64,000 nt of DNA from Oscillospiraceae bacterium (GCA_017481565.1 JAFUOZ010000019.1:1-64000); one strand, 5' to 3'. Numbered from the stretch's first letter, positions 7,658-18,079 are shown. A program made the numbers and translations. Notes: generated by a model not told the origin, from the letters alone.

Positions 7658-9031
7658 ATGAAAGAAAAAGATAATACTATAAAAATAGTACAGGATATGG
7701 TAACAGATAAAATCGTCGGTATACATACAAATACCGTGCTTGGCGTATGTCTTGCATTCGGAATTATCAATATAATCTCCGGAACTGTTGTAAACGGTGC
7801 ACTTATTATTGTTTTAGGATTATCTGTTTTGGGAATAATCAAGGCTTGCAAGAATAAAATTTCACGAACACATCAGGGATATATACTTGCAGTTGTACAG
7901 CTGTTGATAATTCTTTTCATGTCAATAGCAAAGGCTGAGTTGAATATCATGTTTCCTCTGATAACTGCTTCAATGGCTATTACGGGAATTTATTTCTATA
8001 AAAAGGCTCTTGTCACTCATTGGATACTTATGGATATCGCCTCGCTGCTGGGTCTTGTTTTTAAAACTCAATTCTACGGCGACAGTGACATGGCAGGTAT
8101 TATAAAGGGTATTCTTGGTATTAACATTGCAGGCGCACTTATAATGTATCTTGTAAACTGCTGTATCAAGTTTATTTCTTCTTCCGTTGATGAAAGCAAA
8201 AAGGCTGAGGCTCTTTTAAATCAGGTCAACGATCAGATGGAAAAGACAAATATTCTTATGGATCAGCAATCGGGAGTTGTTTCGGATATTTCCGAGATTT
8301 CCGAAAAGCTCGGCGGAACAGCTGCTCTTATGGAACAGGCTGCAGATTCTATCAACCGTGCGGCAGATGAACAGGATAAGGCTATTTCCGATATTTCAGA
8401 GGCTATCATCTCTATTACCGGAGAAATGCAGAGAAGTATCGAAGAAGCTGAAAATGCTTCCGATGCGGCACAGAAAAGCTCTGATATGCTCGTTTCAAGC
8501 AATACCGAGGTCAAGAATCTTGTTGCGGCAATGGAGGATATTTCAAATTCCTCACAGCAGATTGAAACTATTATCATGACTATTGAGGACATTGCATTCC
8601 AGACAAATATTCTTGCTCTCAATGCGGCAGTCGAGGCTGCACGTGCAGGCGAAGCAGGCAAGGGATTTGCGGTAGTTGCTGATGAAGTAAGAAATCTTGC
8701 TACAAAATCAGCCGAAGCCGCAAACAATACATCGGCACTTATTCAGGCATCTATTGAGGCTGTAAACAAGGGTACTGCACTTGCAGGAAATGTTGAAGGT
8801 ATCATGCAGTCGGTAATTGATATTTCAAAAACAAGTGCAAAGCACTCAAAGAAGATCGCCGAGCTTACCGAAAATCAGACACGTTCTGTAAATTCCGTAA
8901 GAGAGCGTATGGGTGAGATCTCTGCTGCAGTTGCAAGGAGTACTCAGACTGCTGCAGAATGTACAGATACAGCACGTGCAGTTTCCGATGAAGTCCGCCG
9001 AATGAATGAGATAGTTACAAACAATATTTAA
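7658..9031 (+). CDS. Methyl-accepting chemotaxis protein
   Basis: A 457-residue chemoreceptor. Residues ~25-180 hold four to six hydrophobic segments with little between them, so the sensory part appears membrane-embedded instead of a periplasmic loop domain. The cytoplasmic part is a long coiled coil whose hairpin tip has the invariant signalling sequence [18 protein letters not shown] followed by [15 protein letters not shown]. These tips bind CheA and CheW, which are not encoded in this window. The ATG is preceded by AGAAAGGATG. Two strong hairpins follow the gene. The ligand is unknown. Confidence 0.95.
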   Translation: MKEKDNTIKIVQDMVTDKIVGIHTNTVLGVCLAFGIINIISGTVVNGALIIVLGLSVLGIIKACKNKISRTHQGYILAVVQLLIILFMSIAKAELNIMFPLITASMAITGIYFYKKALVTHWILMDIASLLGLVFKTQFYGDSDMAGIIKGILGINIAGALIMYLVNCCIKFISSSVDESKKAEALLNQVNDQMEKTNILMDQQSGVVSDISEISEKLGGTAALMEQAADSINRAADEQDKAISDISEAIISITGEMQRSIEEAENASDAAQKSSDMLVSSNTEVKNLVAAMEDISNSSQQIETIIMTIEDIAFQTNILALNAAVEAARAGEAGKGFAVVADEVRNLATKSAEAANNTSALIQASIEAVNKGTALAGNVEGIMQSVIDISKTSAKHSKKIAELTENQTRSVNSVRERMGEISAAVARSTQTAAECTDTARAVSDEVRRMNEIVTNNI

Positions 9032-9034
9032 AAC

Positions 9035-9073
9035 TAAGGGTGCATGGATAAATTCCATGCACCCTTAATTTTA
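9035..9073 (+). terminator. Terminator after the chemoreceptor gene
   Basis: TAAGGGTGCATGGA / TCCATGCACCCTTA perfect stem with a 5-base loop, then ATTTT. Confidence 0.9.
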
Positions 9074-9089
9074 CTCATTACAATATACA

Positions 9090-9122
9090 AAAAAAGGCAC
9101 TGTCTGATGCAGTGCCTTTTTT
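9090..9122. terminator. Second, bidirectional terminator
   Basis: AAAAAGGCACTG / CAGTGCCTTTTTT stem; also ends the convergent SGNH lipoprotein gene. Confidence 0.9.
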
Positions 9123-9127
9123 ATAAT

Positions 9128-9143
9128 TGTTCCACATGGAACA
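9128..9143. other. parS-like site 1
   Basis: TGTTCCACATGGAACA, one base from the palindrome TGTTCCACGTGGAACA and close to the Bacillus parS consensus TGTTTCACGTGAAACA. ParB spreads from such sites to organise and segregate the origin. It lies between a terminator and the end of the SGNH gene. Confidence 0.8.
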
Positions 9144-9153
9144 TTTTTCGACA

Positions 9154-10404
9154 TTAATCTATCTTTTCGTTACTTCTGATGATTTCATCAAGAACTATCT
9201 TATATGCGGACGCTGAAAGATGAATACCGTCTCCGCCTGTGTTATTATCATCCAGAGCACCATATTTATTAAGAAGTGCATCATGGATATTTATATAATC
9301 AATATAAGGCTTTGTTGAACAATATTCCTCACAGTATGCATTGAATTCATTTACGACATTATTTCCGTCAAGCTCAACATTCCAGTTGTGCCATGAACAC
9401 ATAGGAGAAATTGAAACGATATGTATTCTGCTTTCATTGGAAAGCTTAAGAAACTCCTGTGCAAGATCGCACATATTTTTTGCATATTTTTCCTTGCTTA
9501 CAACATAAAGATCATTCATACCCATCCAGATATAAATATCCTTTGGCTGATAAAGCTCAACAATACTGTGAGCGTCAAGTTCATCGGCAGAATTTGTTTT
9601 GTACTGGAAGGTATATTTATGAAGTCCCCATGTGGAAACATTTATCCTTGCGGCAACGTTTTCGGTTTTAAGAAGTCCGTTATATATCTTAAGACCACTG
9701 CATATTGAGTCACCTACAAACAGGCTTTCGGAAAAATATTCACTGTAATCCACATCTAAAAGTTCTCTGGGCTGAGGATATGTTCCTTCGGTAACCAATT
9801 CAGTTTCAATAGGAACTGTCACAATACTCTCATCGCCTGTAAAATCATCGGAGGACTTGGGAATTTTTTCACTGCTTATAGTCATAGATGTTGAGGGCGG
9901 TTCTGCTGAAACAGTGTTTTCAACAGTTGATTCACTTACAACAGATGTTACAGTAACAGGCTTTGTTTCGGCAGATGTAACAGAAGTGATCGTCTCTGAT
10001 TCAGTAGTTTCGGGAACTGCTGTTACTGTCGATATTTTTGTTATTTCAGAGGTTTCTGTAATTGTTTCACGTGGAACATCAGATATTGTCGTAACTGTAG
10101 TTGTTACAGGTAATGTTACACCTGAAGTAATTACAGAAGATTGTTCTGTTGCCGTCTCTGTTGTTACAGTTGATGTTTCTGTTGTTGTGGTAATTTCAGA
10201 GGATAATAATTCGGAAGAAATTTCCGTTTCAGATGTTGCCTCTGAAACAGTTTCCTCTGTTTCCCATATTATAGTATGCTCGGCAGTTGTACCTGCACTT
10301 GCAGTATCTGTATTGATATCGGGGGCAGTGGTATCCTTTTCGGAACAGCCGCATAATAATAACGCAGCAGCAATGGCTGCAACAAATCTGTTATACTTTC
10401 TCAT
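9154..10404 (-). CDS. SGNH/GDSL-family hydrolase lipoprotein with long Ser/Thr linker
   Basis: A 416-residue exported protein. The signal peptide ends in the lipobox-like LLCGC, predicting a lipid-anchored Cys20. A ~190-residue low-complexity region rich in Thr, Ser, Val and Glu follows, typical of wall-spanning linkers. The C-terminal ~190 residues carry SGNH hydrolase blocks: FVGDSIC (nucleophile Ser), the WMGMNDLYV block with oxyanion Asn, and DGIHLSASAY (catalytic Asp/His). It likely removes acyl groups from a cell-surface or extracellular glycan. The ATG at 10404 is preferred over 10410 because it sits seven bases from GGAG. A parS-like palindrome lies within the linker-coding part. Confidence 0.88.
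   Translation of the reverse strand: MRKYNRFVAAIAAALLLCGCSEKDTTAPDINTDTASAGTTAEHTIIWETEETVSEATSETEISSELLSSEITTTTETSTVTTETATEQSSVITSGVTLPVTTTVTTISDVPRETITETSEITKISTVTAVPETTESETITSVTSAETKPVTVTSVVSESTVENTVSAEPPSTSMTISSEKIPKSSDDFTGDESIVTVPIETELVTEGTYPQPRELLDVDYSEYFSESLFVGDSICSGLKIYNGLLKTENVAARINVSTWGLHKYTFQYKTNSADELDAHSIVELYQPKDIYIWMGMNDLYVVSKEKYAKNMCDLAQEFLKLSNESRIHIVSISPMCSWHNWNVELDGNNVVNEFNAYCEEYCSTKPYIDYINIHDALLNKYGALDDNNTGGDGIHLSASAYKIVLDEIIRSNEKID
10063..10078. other. parS-like site 2, inside a coding sequence
   Basis: TGTTTCACGTGGAACA, with the full CACGTG core. It is embedded in the Ser/Thr linker-coding segment of the SGNH lipoprotein gene. Confidence 0.82.
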
Positions 10405-10470
10405 TGACATTCTCCGTTTGGTTGCTTTTTCATGATATTTTTTCTATTTATACATATCATGACATCTATA

Positions 10471-10499
10471 ATTATACTATATTTTATCTGTAAAGTCAA
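10471..10499 (-). promoter_or_regulatory. Promoter of the SGNH lipoprotein gene
   Basis: Minus strand TTGACT (10494-10499), 17-bp spacer, TATAAT (10471-10476). Confidence 0.85.
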
Positions 10500-10552
10500 C
10501 GATTTATAAGAACTGTAACTAAAAGGATATAATGATTACAATTCGGTAAAAA

Positions 10553-10587
10553 TAAAAAAAGCTGCTATTCAAGAGAGAATAGCAGCT
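10553..10587 (-). terminator. Terminator of guaB
   Basis: AGCTGCTATTC / GAATAGCAGCT perfect stem with a T-run on the minus strand. Confidence 0.93.
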
Positions 10588-10605
10588 GAAATATTATATT
10601 ATTTA

Positions 10606-12105
<1,500 letters not shown>

Positions 12106-12125
12106 TTAAATTGATTATTTTTTCT

Positions 12126-12154
12126 ATTTTACCTCTTTTAGCTATTCTTTTCAA
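12126..12154 (-). promoter_or_regulatory. Promoter of guaB
   Basis: Minus strand TTGAAA (12149-12154), 17-bp spacer, TAAAAT (12126-12131). Confidence 0.65.
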
Positions 12155-12216
12155 GTATAAATTATGAATTTATATGTAGATTTTTCAGTGCCATAAATAT
12201 CCGTTTTTGTGTATTT

Positions 12217-12927
12217 TTACATATCGGCATTACTGTTCATATATTCCTCAAAATCAGGAAAATCTTCACCCGAAAGGACCATTTCAACTATATTATACTG
12301 TCCCTTTTTTCTTGCGTCATTTAAGATCACCTTAAGCTTATTATACAATCTGCGCTTTTTCTGAAACTCCCTGAATTTATTCATGAGGGCTGTGTTATAA
12401 TCTGAACTGTTTATTTTATACATAACGTTCATCAGCGTTTTTGCGTCATCAAGTGCGTTATGATAATTCTCTGAGGGACATCCACACAGATATGCCATAT
12501 CCTTAAGGCATACAGGTTCGATCATTCCCAGCCTTGTGACAACACTTTCCATTACGTCCTTAAGCTTATGAACAATAATTCTGTATTTTGATATTTCGGA
12601 TCTTCTTAAAAAATTCCACTCAAAAGCTGTCTTATCATAATCACCGTAATGATATATGCTTTTTATTCTGTATTTCTTTATAAGTTCAAGAAGATCATCA
12701 CCTGCATGAGCAAGAGATTTTCCTTTATCTATATCAGACTGTTCAATATTAGTAAGCTCCTTTATCCTCGGATAAATTTTTCCCTTATTGAGTTTCGGCT
12801 TTACAAAGGTATGATAAATTTCAACCGGTTCATTTGATCTGCTGTCCTCACAGACAATCACAGCAATTTCAATAAGGCTTTTATCATCGCCACAGCAGTT
12901 ATATTCTGCGTCCATGTATGCTATCAT
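12217..12927 (-). CDS. DnaQ-like 3'-5' exonuclease (DEDDh family)
   Basis: A 236-residue protein with the three exonuclease motifs in order: DAEY (Exo I, Asp and Glu metal ligands), YGDYDKTAF (Exo II Asp), and HNALDDAKTL (Exo III His and Asp, the DEDDh pattern). Such enzymes trim single-stranded DNA or RNA ends; without a polymerase domain the substrate cannot be told. The C-terminal ~60 residues are basic. The ATG at 12927 is preferred to an in-frame GTG nine bases upstream because AGAAGG lies eight bases before it. It sits alone between guaB and serS. Confidence 0.85.
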   Translation of the reverse strand: MIAYMDAEYNCCGDDKSLIEIAVIVCEDSRSNEPVEIYHTFVKPKLNKGKIYPRIKELTNIEQSDIDKGKSLAHAGDDLLELIKKYRIKSIYHYGDYDKTAFEWNFLRRSEISKYRIIVHKLKDVMESVVTRLGMIEPVCLKDMAYLCGCPSENYHNALDDAKTLMNVMYKINSSDYNTALMNKFREFQKKRRLYNKLKVILNDARKKGQYNIVEMVLSGEDFPDFEEYMNSNADM

Positions 12928-13017
12928 TAATAACACCTTCTTTTATATCCATTATAACACGGCTTTTCTGTTTTTTCAATAGATATCTTATAATAATTTC
13001 AGCCGCTGTTCCCACAA

Positions 13018-13086
13018 AATAAAAACAGCCGCTTTTGATAAATTTCAGTACATCAGATATACCGTAACAAATCAAAAAGCGACTGT
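13018..13086 (-). terminator. Long-stem terminator of serS
   Basis: On the minus strand ACAGTCGCTTTTTGAT pairs with ATCAAAAGCGGCTGT across a ~35-base loop, then TTTTTATTTT. Confidence 0.7.
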
Positions 13087-13094
13087 AAAAACTT

Positions 13095-14381
13095 TTAGTT
13101 ATTAACCGAAATTACTTTCTTTCCGCCCATGTAAGGTCTTAATACCTCAGGAATACGGACAGAACCGTCCTCGTTAAGATTGTTTTCAAGGAATGCAATA
13201 AGCATACGGGGAGGTGCAACAACGGTATTGTTAAGTGTATGTGCAAAGTATTTTCCGTTTTCACCGTTTACTCTTATCTTAAGACGTCTTGCCTGTGCAT
13301 CGCCTAAGTTGGAGCAAGAACCAACCTCGAAATATTTTTTCTGCCTGGGTGACCATGCCTCAACGTCATAGCTCTTTACCTTAAGATCGGCAAGATCTCC
13401 GGAACAGCACTCGATAGTACGAACGGGAATATCCATTGAACGGAAAAGATCAACTGTATTCTTCCAGAGCTCATGGAACCAATGCATACTGTCCTCAGGC
13501 TTACAGATAACGATCATTTCCTGCTTTTCAAACTGATGGATCCTGTAAACTCCTCTTTCTTCAATGCCATGTGCGCCCTTTTCCTTTCTGAAACAGGGTG
13601 AATAGCTTGTAAGTGTGTGAGGAAGTGTGTCTTCCTGAACGATAGTATCAATATATTTACCGATCATGGAATGTTCACTTGTGCCGATAAGATAAAGATC
13701 CTCGCCCTCTATCTTATACATCATAGCGTCCATTTCAGCAAAGCTCATAACGCCGTCAACAACAGCACTTCTTATCATAAAAGGAGGAATGCAGTATGTG
13801 AATCCTCTCTCGATCATAAAATCTCTTGCATAGGAAATAACTGCGGAATGGAGTCTTGCAATATCTCCCATAAGATAATAGAATCCGTTTCCTGCAACCT
13901 TTCCTGCAGCATCAAGATCAATTCCGTTGAGCTTTTCCATAATATGAGTATGATAAGGAACCTCAAAATCAGGTACAAATGGCTCGCCGAATTTTTCAAG
14001 TTCAACATTTTCGCTGTCGTCCTTGCCTACAGGTACAGAATCATCAATGATATTTGGGATAGTCATCATGATAGTTCTTACCTTTTCGGAAGATTCACCT
14101 TCAAGCTTTTCAAGCTCGGCAAGTCTTGCGGCATTTGCTGCAACCTGCTTCTTTACTTCCTCAGCCTCGTCCTTTTTGCCCTGTCCCATAAGAGCACCGA
14201 TCTGCTTTGAAAGCTTATTTCTTGAACCTCTTAAATTATCAGCTTCCTGCTTTGCCTCTCTCGATTTCTTATCAAGCTCAATCACCTCATCAACTAAAGG
14301 CAGCTTATTATCCTGAAACTTCTTCTTAATGTTTTCTTTTACGATCTCAGGATTTTCTCTTACAAATTTAATATCAAGCAT
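13095..14381 (-). CDS. serS: Seryl-tRNA synthetase
   Basis: A 428-residue class II synthetase that charges tRNA-Ser. Residues ~1-105 are the antiparallel coiled-coil tRNA arm (RGSRNKLSKQIGALMGQGKK region). Class II motif 2 is seen as FRKEKGAHGIEERGVYR and motif 3 as NNTVVAPPRMLIAFLEN. Length is standard. No T-box leader was seen upstream, where a SigA-type promoter with a 16-bp spacer lies within 65 bp. A location close to dnaA is common in Firmicutes. Confidence 0.98.
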   Translation of the reverse strand: MLDIKFVRENPEIVKENIKKKFQDNKLPLVDEVIELDKKSREAKQEADNLRGSRNKLSKQIGALMGQGKKDEAEEVKKQVAANAARLAELEKLEGESSEKVRTIMMTIPNIIDDSVPVGKDDSENVELEKFGEPFVPDFEVPYHTHIMEKLNGIDLDAAGKVAGNGFYYLMGDIARLHSAVISYARDFMIERGFTYCIPPFMIRSAVVDGVMSFAEMDAMMYKIEGEDLYLIGTSEHSMIGKYIDTIVQEDTLPHTLTSYSPCFRKEKGAHGIEERGVYRIHQFEKQEMIVICKPEDSMHWFHELWKNTVDLFRSMDIPVRTIECCSGDLADLKVKSYDVEAWSPRQKKYFEVGSCSNLGDAQARRLKIRVNGENGKYFAHTLNNTVVAPPRMLIAFLENNLNEDGSVRIPEVLRPYMGGKKVISVNN

Positions 14382-14417
14382 AACTATTCTCCATTCTGAA
14401 TTTCTGTATAATATACT

Positions 14418-14445
14418 ATTATATCACATATTCCAAAAAAATCAA
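14418..14445 (-). promoter_or_regulatory. Probable promoter of serS
   Basis: Minus strand TTGATT (14440-14445), 16-bp spacer, TATAAT (14418-14423). Confidence 0.6.
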
Positions 14446-14462
14446 GTATAATATTTCAAATA

Positions 14463-14478
14463 TGTTCCACGTGGAACA
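14463..14478. other. parS-like site 3
   Basis: TGTTCCACGTGGAACA, a perfect 16-bp palindrome ending one base before the parB stop codon region. Confidence 0.88.
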
Positions 14479-15378
14479 TTATTCTTCACCATTTTCCATA
14501 GAGGACAAAATTTCGGCAATATAATTAAGATCGTCACGGTCAAAGAAATCAATAACTATACTTCCTTTTCCGTCCTTGCCTGCATTTATCTTTACACGTC
14601 TGCCAAGCTGATTTTTAAGACTTAATTCCATTTCGGTATAGTAATTGAGAACACGTCTTGCAGCCTGCTTTTCAGCGGTATCCTCCTCGTATTCTTCCTC
14701 TTCTTCCTCATAATCGGTCTGATATTCCGCTGCAATTTTTTCAATGGCACGTACCGTTAAAAGTCCTTCTGCGGCTCTCTTTGCCACCTCTATCATAAAT
14801 TCTTCATCATTGATAGCAGCAAGTGCCTTTGCATGACCTACGGAAATACTGTTTGTACGGAGCATATCCTGTACCTTTTCGGGCAGATTTAAAAGTCTCA
14901 CCGCGTTTGCAATTACTGAACGTGATTTACCTACGAGACGTGCAATCTCCTCCTGTGTAGCGCCGTACTGCTCCATAAGCTGCTTATAGGCTGTAGCTTC
15001 TTCTATAGGATTAAGGTCCTCACGCTGAACATTTTCTATAAGTGCTATTTTGGCAGTTTCCTCATCGGAAAGCTCCTTTACTATAATAGGAATTTCACTT
15101 ACTCCTGCCATTTTGCACGCTCTCCAGCGGCGTTCACCTGCAACGATCTGATATCGTCCATCGGTAATGGAACGCACCGTTATAGGCTGAATAAGTCCAT
15201 GCTCTCTTATTGAATCGGCGAGATTCTGTATCTCAGCCTCATCAAATCTTTTTCTAGGTTGATTTTTATTCGGTTCAACATCTGTAAGCCTGACACGTCT
15301 GATATTATCCTTTTCTTCAAGGGTGTTATCATCAAAAATTGCGTCAAAGCCCATTCCCAGACCGCCTTTTTTTGCCAT
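14479..15378 (-). CDS. parB: Chromosome partitioning protein ParB (Spo0J)
   Basis: A 299-residue CTP-dependent DNA clamp that loads at parS. Visible: the N-terminal NKNQPRKRFDE segment, CTPase box AGERRW, second box ENVQREDLNP, and the helix-turn-helix VGKSRSVIANAVRLLNL. Specificity positions that separate ParB from Noc read Arg, Ala, Asn and Gly (the last in SVGHAKAL), so it is of the parS-binding type with two unusual residues. An acidic run (EEEEEYEED) precedes the C-terminal dimer domain. GAGAGGTGAT precedes the ATG. It follows parA by 30 bases and is surely co-transcribed. A parS site abuts its 3' end. Confidence 0.97.
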   Translation of the reverse strand: MAKKGGLGMGFDAIFDDNTLEEKDNIRRVRLTDVEPNKNQPRKRFDEAEIQNLADSIREHGLIQPITVRSITDGRYQIVAGERRWRACKMAGVSEIPIIVKELSDEETAKIALIENVQREDLNPIEEATAYKQLMEQYGATQEEIARLVGKSRSVIANAVRLLNLPEKVQDMLRTNSISVGHAKALAAINDEEFMIEVAKRAAEGLLTVRAIEKIAAEYQTDYEEEEEEYEEDTAEKQAARRVLNYYTEMELSLKNQLGRRVKINAGKDGKGSIVIDFFDRDDLNYIAEILSSMENGEE

Positions 15379-15408
15379 TTTATCACCTCTCTGTATATGC
15401 TGAAAATA

Positions 15409-16209
15409 TTATTTTTTCTTTTTCTTTTTTCGTATCTTCTTTGTATTACCATGACGGTCGGTAATTTCCCTTGCTAACTTTTCATAAGCTTCCGAGCCTT
15501 TCGATACTCTGTCATAATAATAAACAGGCATACCATAGCTTGGTGCTTCCGAAAGACGTACATTCTTAGGAATAACAGTCTTGAAGGTTTTCTGCGGAAA
15601 ATGCTTACGAACCTCCTCTGTGACCTGATTTGTCAGATTAAGTCGGGGGTCATACATGGTAAATAGAATGCCCTCGATATCAATGGAAGGATTATATCTT
15701 TGCTTCACACTTCTGATAAAGTCAATAAGCTGACTGAGACCCTCCAGTGAATAATATTCACACTGCATGGGAATAAGCACCGTATCACAGGCAGAAAGAG
15801 TATTTACCGTTACCAAAGAGGTAGAAGGAGGACTGTCGATAAGTATGTAATCATAATCCTCTTTGATAGAAAGCAGCTGCATTTTCAGACGGTTTGCACG
15901 GTCGTCCATATCAATAAGCTCAATATCAGCACCTGTCAGATTATTATTTGAGGGAAGTACCCATATATTATCAAATTCAGTTTCGATAATACATTCATGT
16001 GCACGTTTTGTTCCGATAAGTACATCATAAACAGAGGACTCGATTTTTTTCTTTTTTATACCGAGTCCGCTTGTAGCATTTCCCTGCGGATCCATATCGA
16101 TAACAAGAACCTTTTGCCCCTGTACACCGAGAGATGCAGCAGTATTAACTACAGTAGTAGACTTACCTACGCCGCCTTTTTTATTGGCGACTGTAATTAC
16201 AATAGCCAT
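15409..16209 (-). CDS. parA: Chromosome partitioning ATPase ParA (Soj)
   Basis: A 266-residue deviant Walker ATPase: ANKKGGVGKSTT (P-loop with signature lysine), DMDPQGNATSGLG, and IDSPPSTS. It binds DNA nonspecifically as an ATP dimer and is displaced by ParB, driving origin movement and, in Bacillus, controlling DnaA. The ATG at 16209 lies six bases from GGAG; an in-frame TTG 12 bases upstream overlaps that site. The C-terminus ends in a striking basic tail (KKIRKKKKKK), which may strengthen DNA binding. It is the middle gene of noc-parA-parB. Confidence 0.97.
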   Translation of the reverse strand: MAIVITVANKKGGVGKSTTVVNTAASLGVQGQKVLVIDMDPQGNATSGLGIKKKKIESSVYDVLIGTKRAHECIIETEFDNIWVLPSNNNLTGADIELIDMDDRANRLKMQLLSIKEDYDYILIDSPPSTSLVTVNTLSACDTVLIPMQCEYYSLEGLSQLIDFIRSVKQRYNPSIDIEGILFTMYDPRLNLTNQVTEEVRKHFPQKTFKTVIPKNVRLSEAPSYGMPVYYYDRVSKGSEAYEKLAREITDRHGNTKKIRKKKKKK

Positions 16210-16302
16210 AGTATTCTCCAATCTTTCAAGAAAAATATTGTCTTATTATATTATACCACAGCTTTCCGACATTATCAAGTGTCAAACAACATAAAATACC
16301 AT

Positions 16303-16318
16303 TGTTCCACATGGAACA
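16303..16318. other. parS-like site 4
   Basis: TGTTCCACATGGAACA, in the 166-bp gap between noc and parA. Confidence 0.82.
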
Positions 16319-16339
16319 ATTCTACAATTTTTATATGCA

Positions 16340-16371
16340 AAAATTCCGCACAGTCCGATGACCATGCGGAA
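16340..16371 (-). terminator. Terminator after noc
   Basis: TTCCGCA / TGCGGAA stem with a 14-base loop and a TTTTT tail on the minus strand; it separates noc from parA-parB at least partly. Confidence 0.7.
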
Positions 16372-16375
16372 AATT

Positions 16376-17197
16376 TTACTCGTACATATTTTCTGTAGGA
16401 ACTCTTATAACAAATTCAACGAACTTATCACCGTTTACTCTTTTGGATTCACATTCCACACCTGCCGCTTTCATTATATCAACAGCATGATTTATTGAAT
16501 TTGCAAACAGACTGATGTGACGGAAAAGTCCGCTTCTTTTTCTGATCTTTTCATTGCGTTCATTCTCGGAGATCAGTTTTTCAATATATTTTTCTGTTCT
16601 TTCCACATTCATTTTAGCCTTTCCAATCGTTTCAATAGCCTCTTTTCGCTTATTTCCTTCCAATTTTAAAAGTACTCGTCCGTGACGTTCGGTAAGCTCA
16701 TATTCCATTATTTTATCACGTTCATCCTCGGTAAGACGAAGCAGTCTCAGCTTATTTGCAACGGTAGATTGAGTTTTTCCCAGTCTGACAGCTGCCTCCT
16801 CCTGAGTAAGACCATAATGCTGTATCATCTTGAAAATTGCTTCTGCCTCTTCAAAGAAATTCAGATTTTTCCGCTGAATATTTTCAACCAAAGCCATTAC
16901 AGCAGATTCACATTCATCAATATCCATGATTATACACGGAACATATTCCATGCCGCACGACTTAGCCGCAATAAGCCGTCTTTCGCCTGCCACAAGTTCA
17001 TAATAATAATCCGTCTGACGAACCGACAAAGGTTGAATGATCCCGTTCTCCTCAATACTTGCGGAAAGAGCTGCAATATCATCGGCATTGAAAATATGTC
17101 TCGGCTGATTCGGATTAGGCTTGATTCTTTCAACAGGGATATTAAGTACCTTTGCGATCACCTTTTCTTTTGGAGTTACACAAAACGGCAGTTTCAT
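16376..17197 (-). CDS. noc: Nucleoid occlusion protein Noc (ParB paralogue)
   Basis: A 273-residue ParB-family protein in the position noc holds in Bacillus (between rsmG and parA). It has NPNQPRHIFN, CTPase boxes AGERRL and ENIQRKNL, and HTH LGKTQSTVANKLRLLRL followed by TERHGRVL. The four positions that switch specificity read Gln, Lys, Arg and Arg, close to the Noc set (Gln, Lys, Lys, Arg) and unlike ParB. It should therefore bind a Noc site and block division over the nucleoid, not bind parS. The N-terminus (MKLPFCVTPK) is short compared with the membrane-targeting helix of Bacillus Noc. AAAGGACG precedes the ATG. Confidence 0.9.
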   Translation of the reverse strand: MKLPFCVTPKEKVIAKVLNIPVERIKPNPNQPRHIFNADDIAALSASIEENGIIQPLSVRQTDYYYELVAGERRLIAAKSCGMEYVPCIIMDIDECESAVMALVENIQRKNLNFFEEAEAIFKMIQHYGLTQEEAAVRLGKTQSTVANKLRLLRLTEDERDKIMEYELTERHGRVLLKLEGNKRKEAIETIGKAKMNVERTEKYIEKLISENERNEKIRKRSGLFRHISLFANSINHAVDIMKAAGVECESKRVNGDKFVEFVIRVPTENMYE

Positions 17198-17287
17198 TTT
17201 ATATCGTCCTTTCTTTTGCTTTACACATTTATATTATTTCTGTAGATACATATTATCATATTTCCCTGCATAAGTAAACAAAAAAAA

Positions 17288-17335
17288 TAAAACGTCTTAT
17301 GACATATCATTTTATAATATATCATAAGACGTTTT
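17288..17335 (-). terminator. Terminator of the mnmE-mnmG-rsmG unit
   Basis: AAAACGTCTTATGA / TCATAAGACGTTTT perfect 14-bp stem; T-run on the minus strand. Confidence 0.9.
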
Positions 17336-17338
17336 AAA

Positions 17339-18043
17339 TTATAGACTTTTCTTGCTTATCTGACCGCTGTTTCTTGGATATTTTGACGGAGTATGCGATA
17401 TTTTTTTCACGGTTATTATCATTCTTCCGTCACCATTCAATGTATACTCATAAATATTTTCAATTTCACCGCCGAGAATTTTTACCGCATTTTTTGCGGC
17501 GGATATATCCTCATTAGGTCCTTTCATTGCGGCGAATATTCCTCCTACCTTTACAAATGGCAGACAGTATTCGCACAGAACAGGCATTGCAGCAACAGCT
17601 CTTGCCGTTGCAAAATCAAAATGCTCTCTTAGTTTTTCGTTACGTCCTCCCTCTTCCGCACGGGAATGGATACATTCCATAGGAAGAGATAATTCATCAG
17701 AGACAGTTTTCAGAAAATTTATCCTTTTATTAAGGCTGTCAAGAAGTGTTACATTTATATGGTTACGATAAATTTTCAAGGGAATTGCCGGAAAACCTGC
17801 TCCTGTTCCTACATCAATAAGTGAATTTCCGTCCTTTATATCCGCATATTTCAGAAGCATTACAGAATCAAGAAAATGCTTTACAGATATTCCCTCAGGG
17901 TCGGTAATTGCCGTCAGATTTATCTTTTCATTCCACTCACATAAAAGTTCGGAATACTTATCAAAATTATCATAACAGCTGTCATTTACCGAAAAGCCCT
18001 GCTCCGCAAACAATTCACGGAATTTTTCTTTTTCTAATATCAT
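17339..18043 (-). CDS. rsmG: 16S rRNA (guanine527-N7)-methyltransferase RsmG
   Basis: A 234-residue SAM-dependent methyltransferase that modifies G527 of 16S rRNA in the 530 loop; loss gives low-level streptomycin resistance in several species. Visible: EWNEKINLTAITDPEG near residue 40, the SAM motif IDVGTGAGFPAIPLK near residue 75, and FDFATARAVA. AGAGGTAAT precedes the ATG. It is the last gene of the mnmE-mnmG-rsmG group; the gap to mnmG contains parS-like site 5. Confidence 0.97.
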   Translation of the reverse strand: MILEKEKFRELFAEQGFSVNDSCYDNFDKYSELLCEWNEKINLTAITDPEGISVKHFLDSVMLLKYADIKDGNSLIDVGTGAGFPAIPLKIYRNHINVTLLDSLNKRINFLKTVSDELSLPMECIHSRAEEGGRNEKLREHFDFATARAVAAMPVLCEYCLPFVKVGGIFAAMKGPNEDISAAKNAVKILGGEIENIYEYTLNGDGRMIITVKKISHTPSKYPRNSGQISKKSL

Positions 18044-18063
18044 ATTACCTCTTTCTTCGTTAT

Positions 18064-18079
18064 TGTTCCACGTGGAACA
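18064..18079. other. parS-like site 5
   Basis: TGTTCCACGTGGAACA, a perfect palindrome directly abutting the mnmG stop codon and 20 bases upstream of the rsmG start. Confidence 0.88.

Noticed and set aside
9857-10435. 192-codon open frame on the plus strand, rich in Val and Ser
   Set aside because: It is the complement of the Ser/Thr-repeat linker of the SGNH lipoprotein; its repetitive composition mirrors that region and it has no ribosome site or domain.
14382-14462. T-box leader before serS
   Set aside because: The gap is only about 80 bp with a promoter in it and lacks T-box elements.
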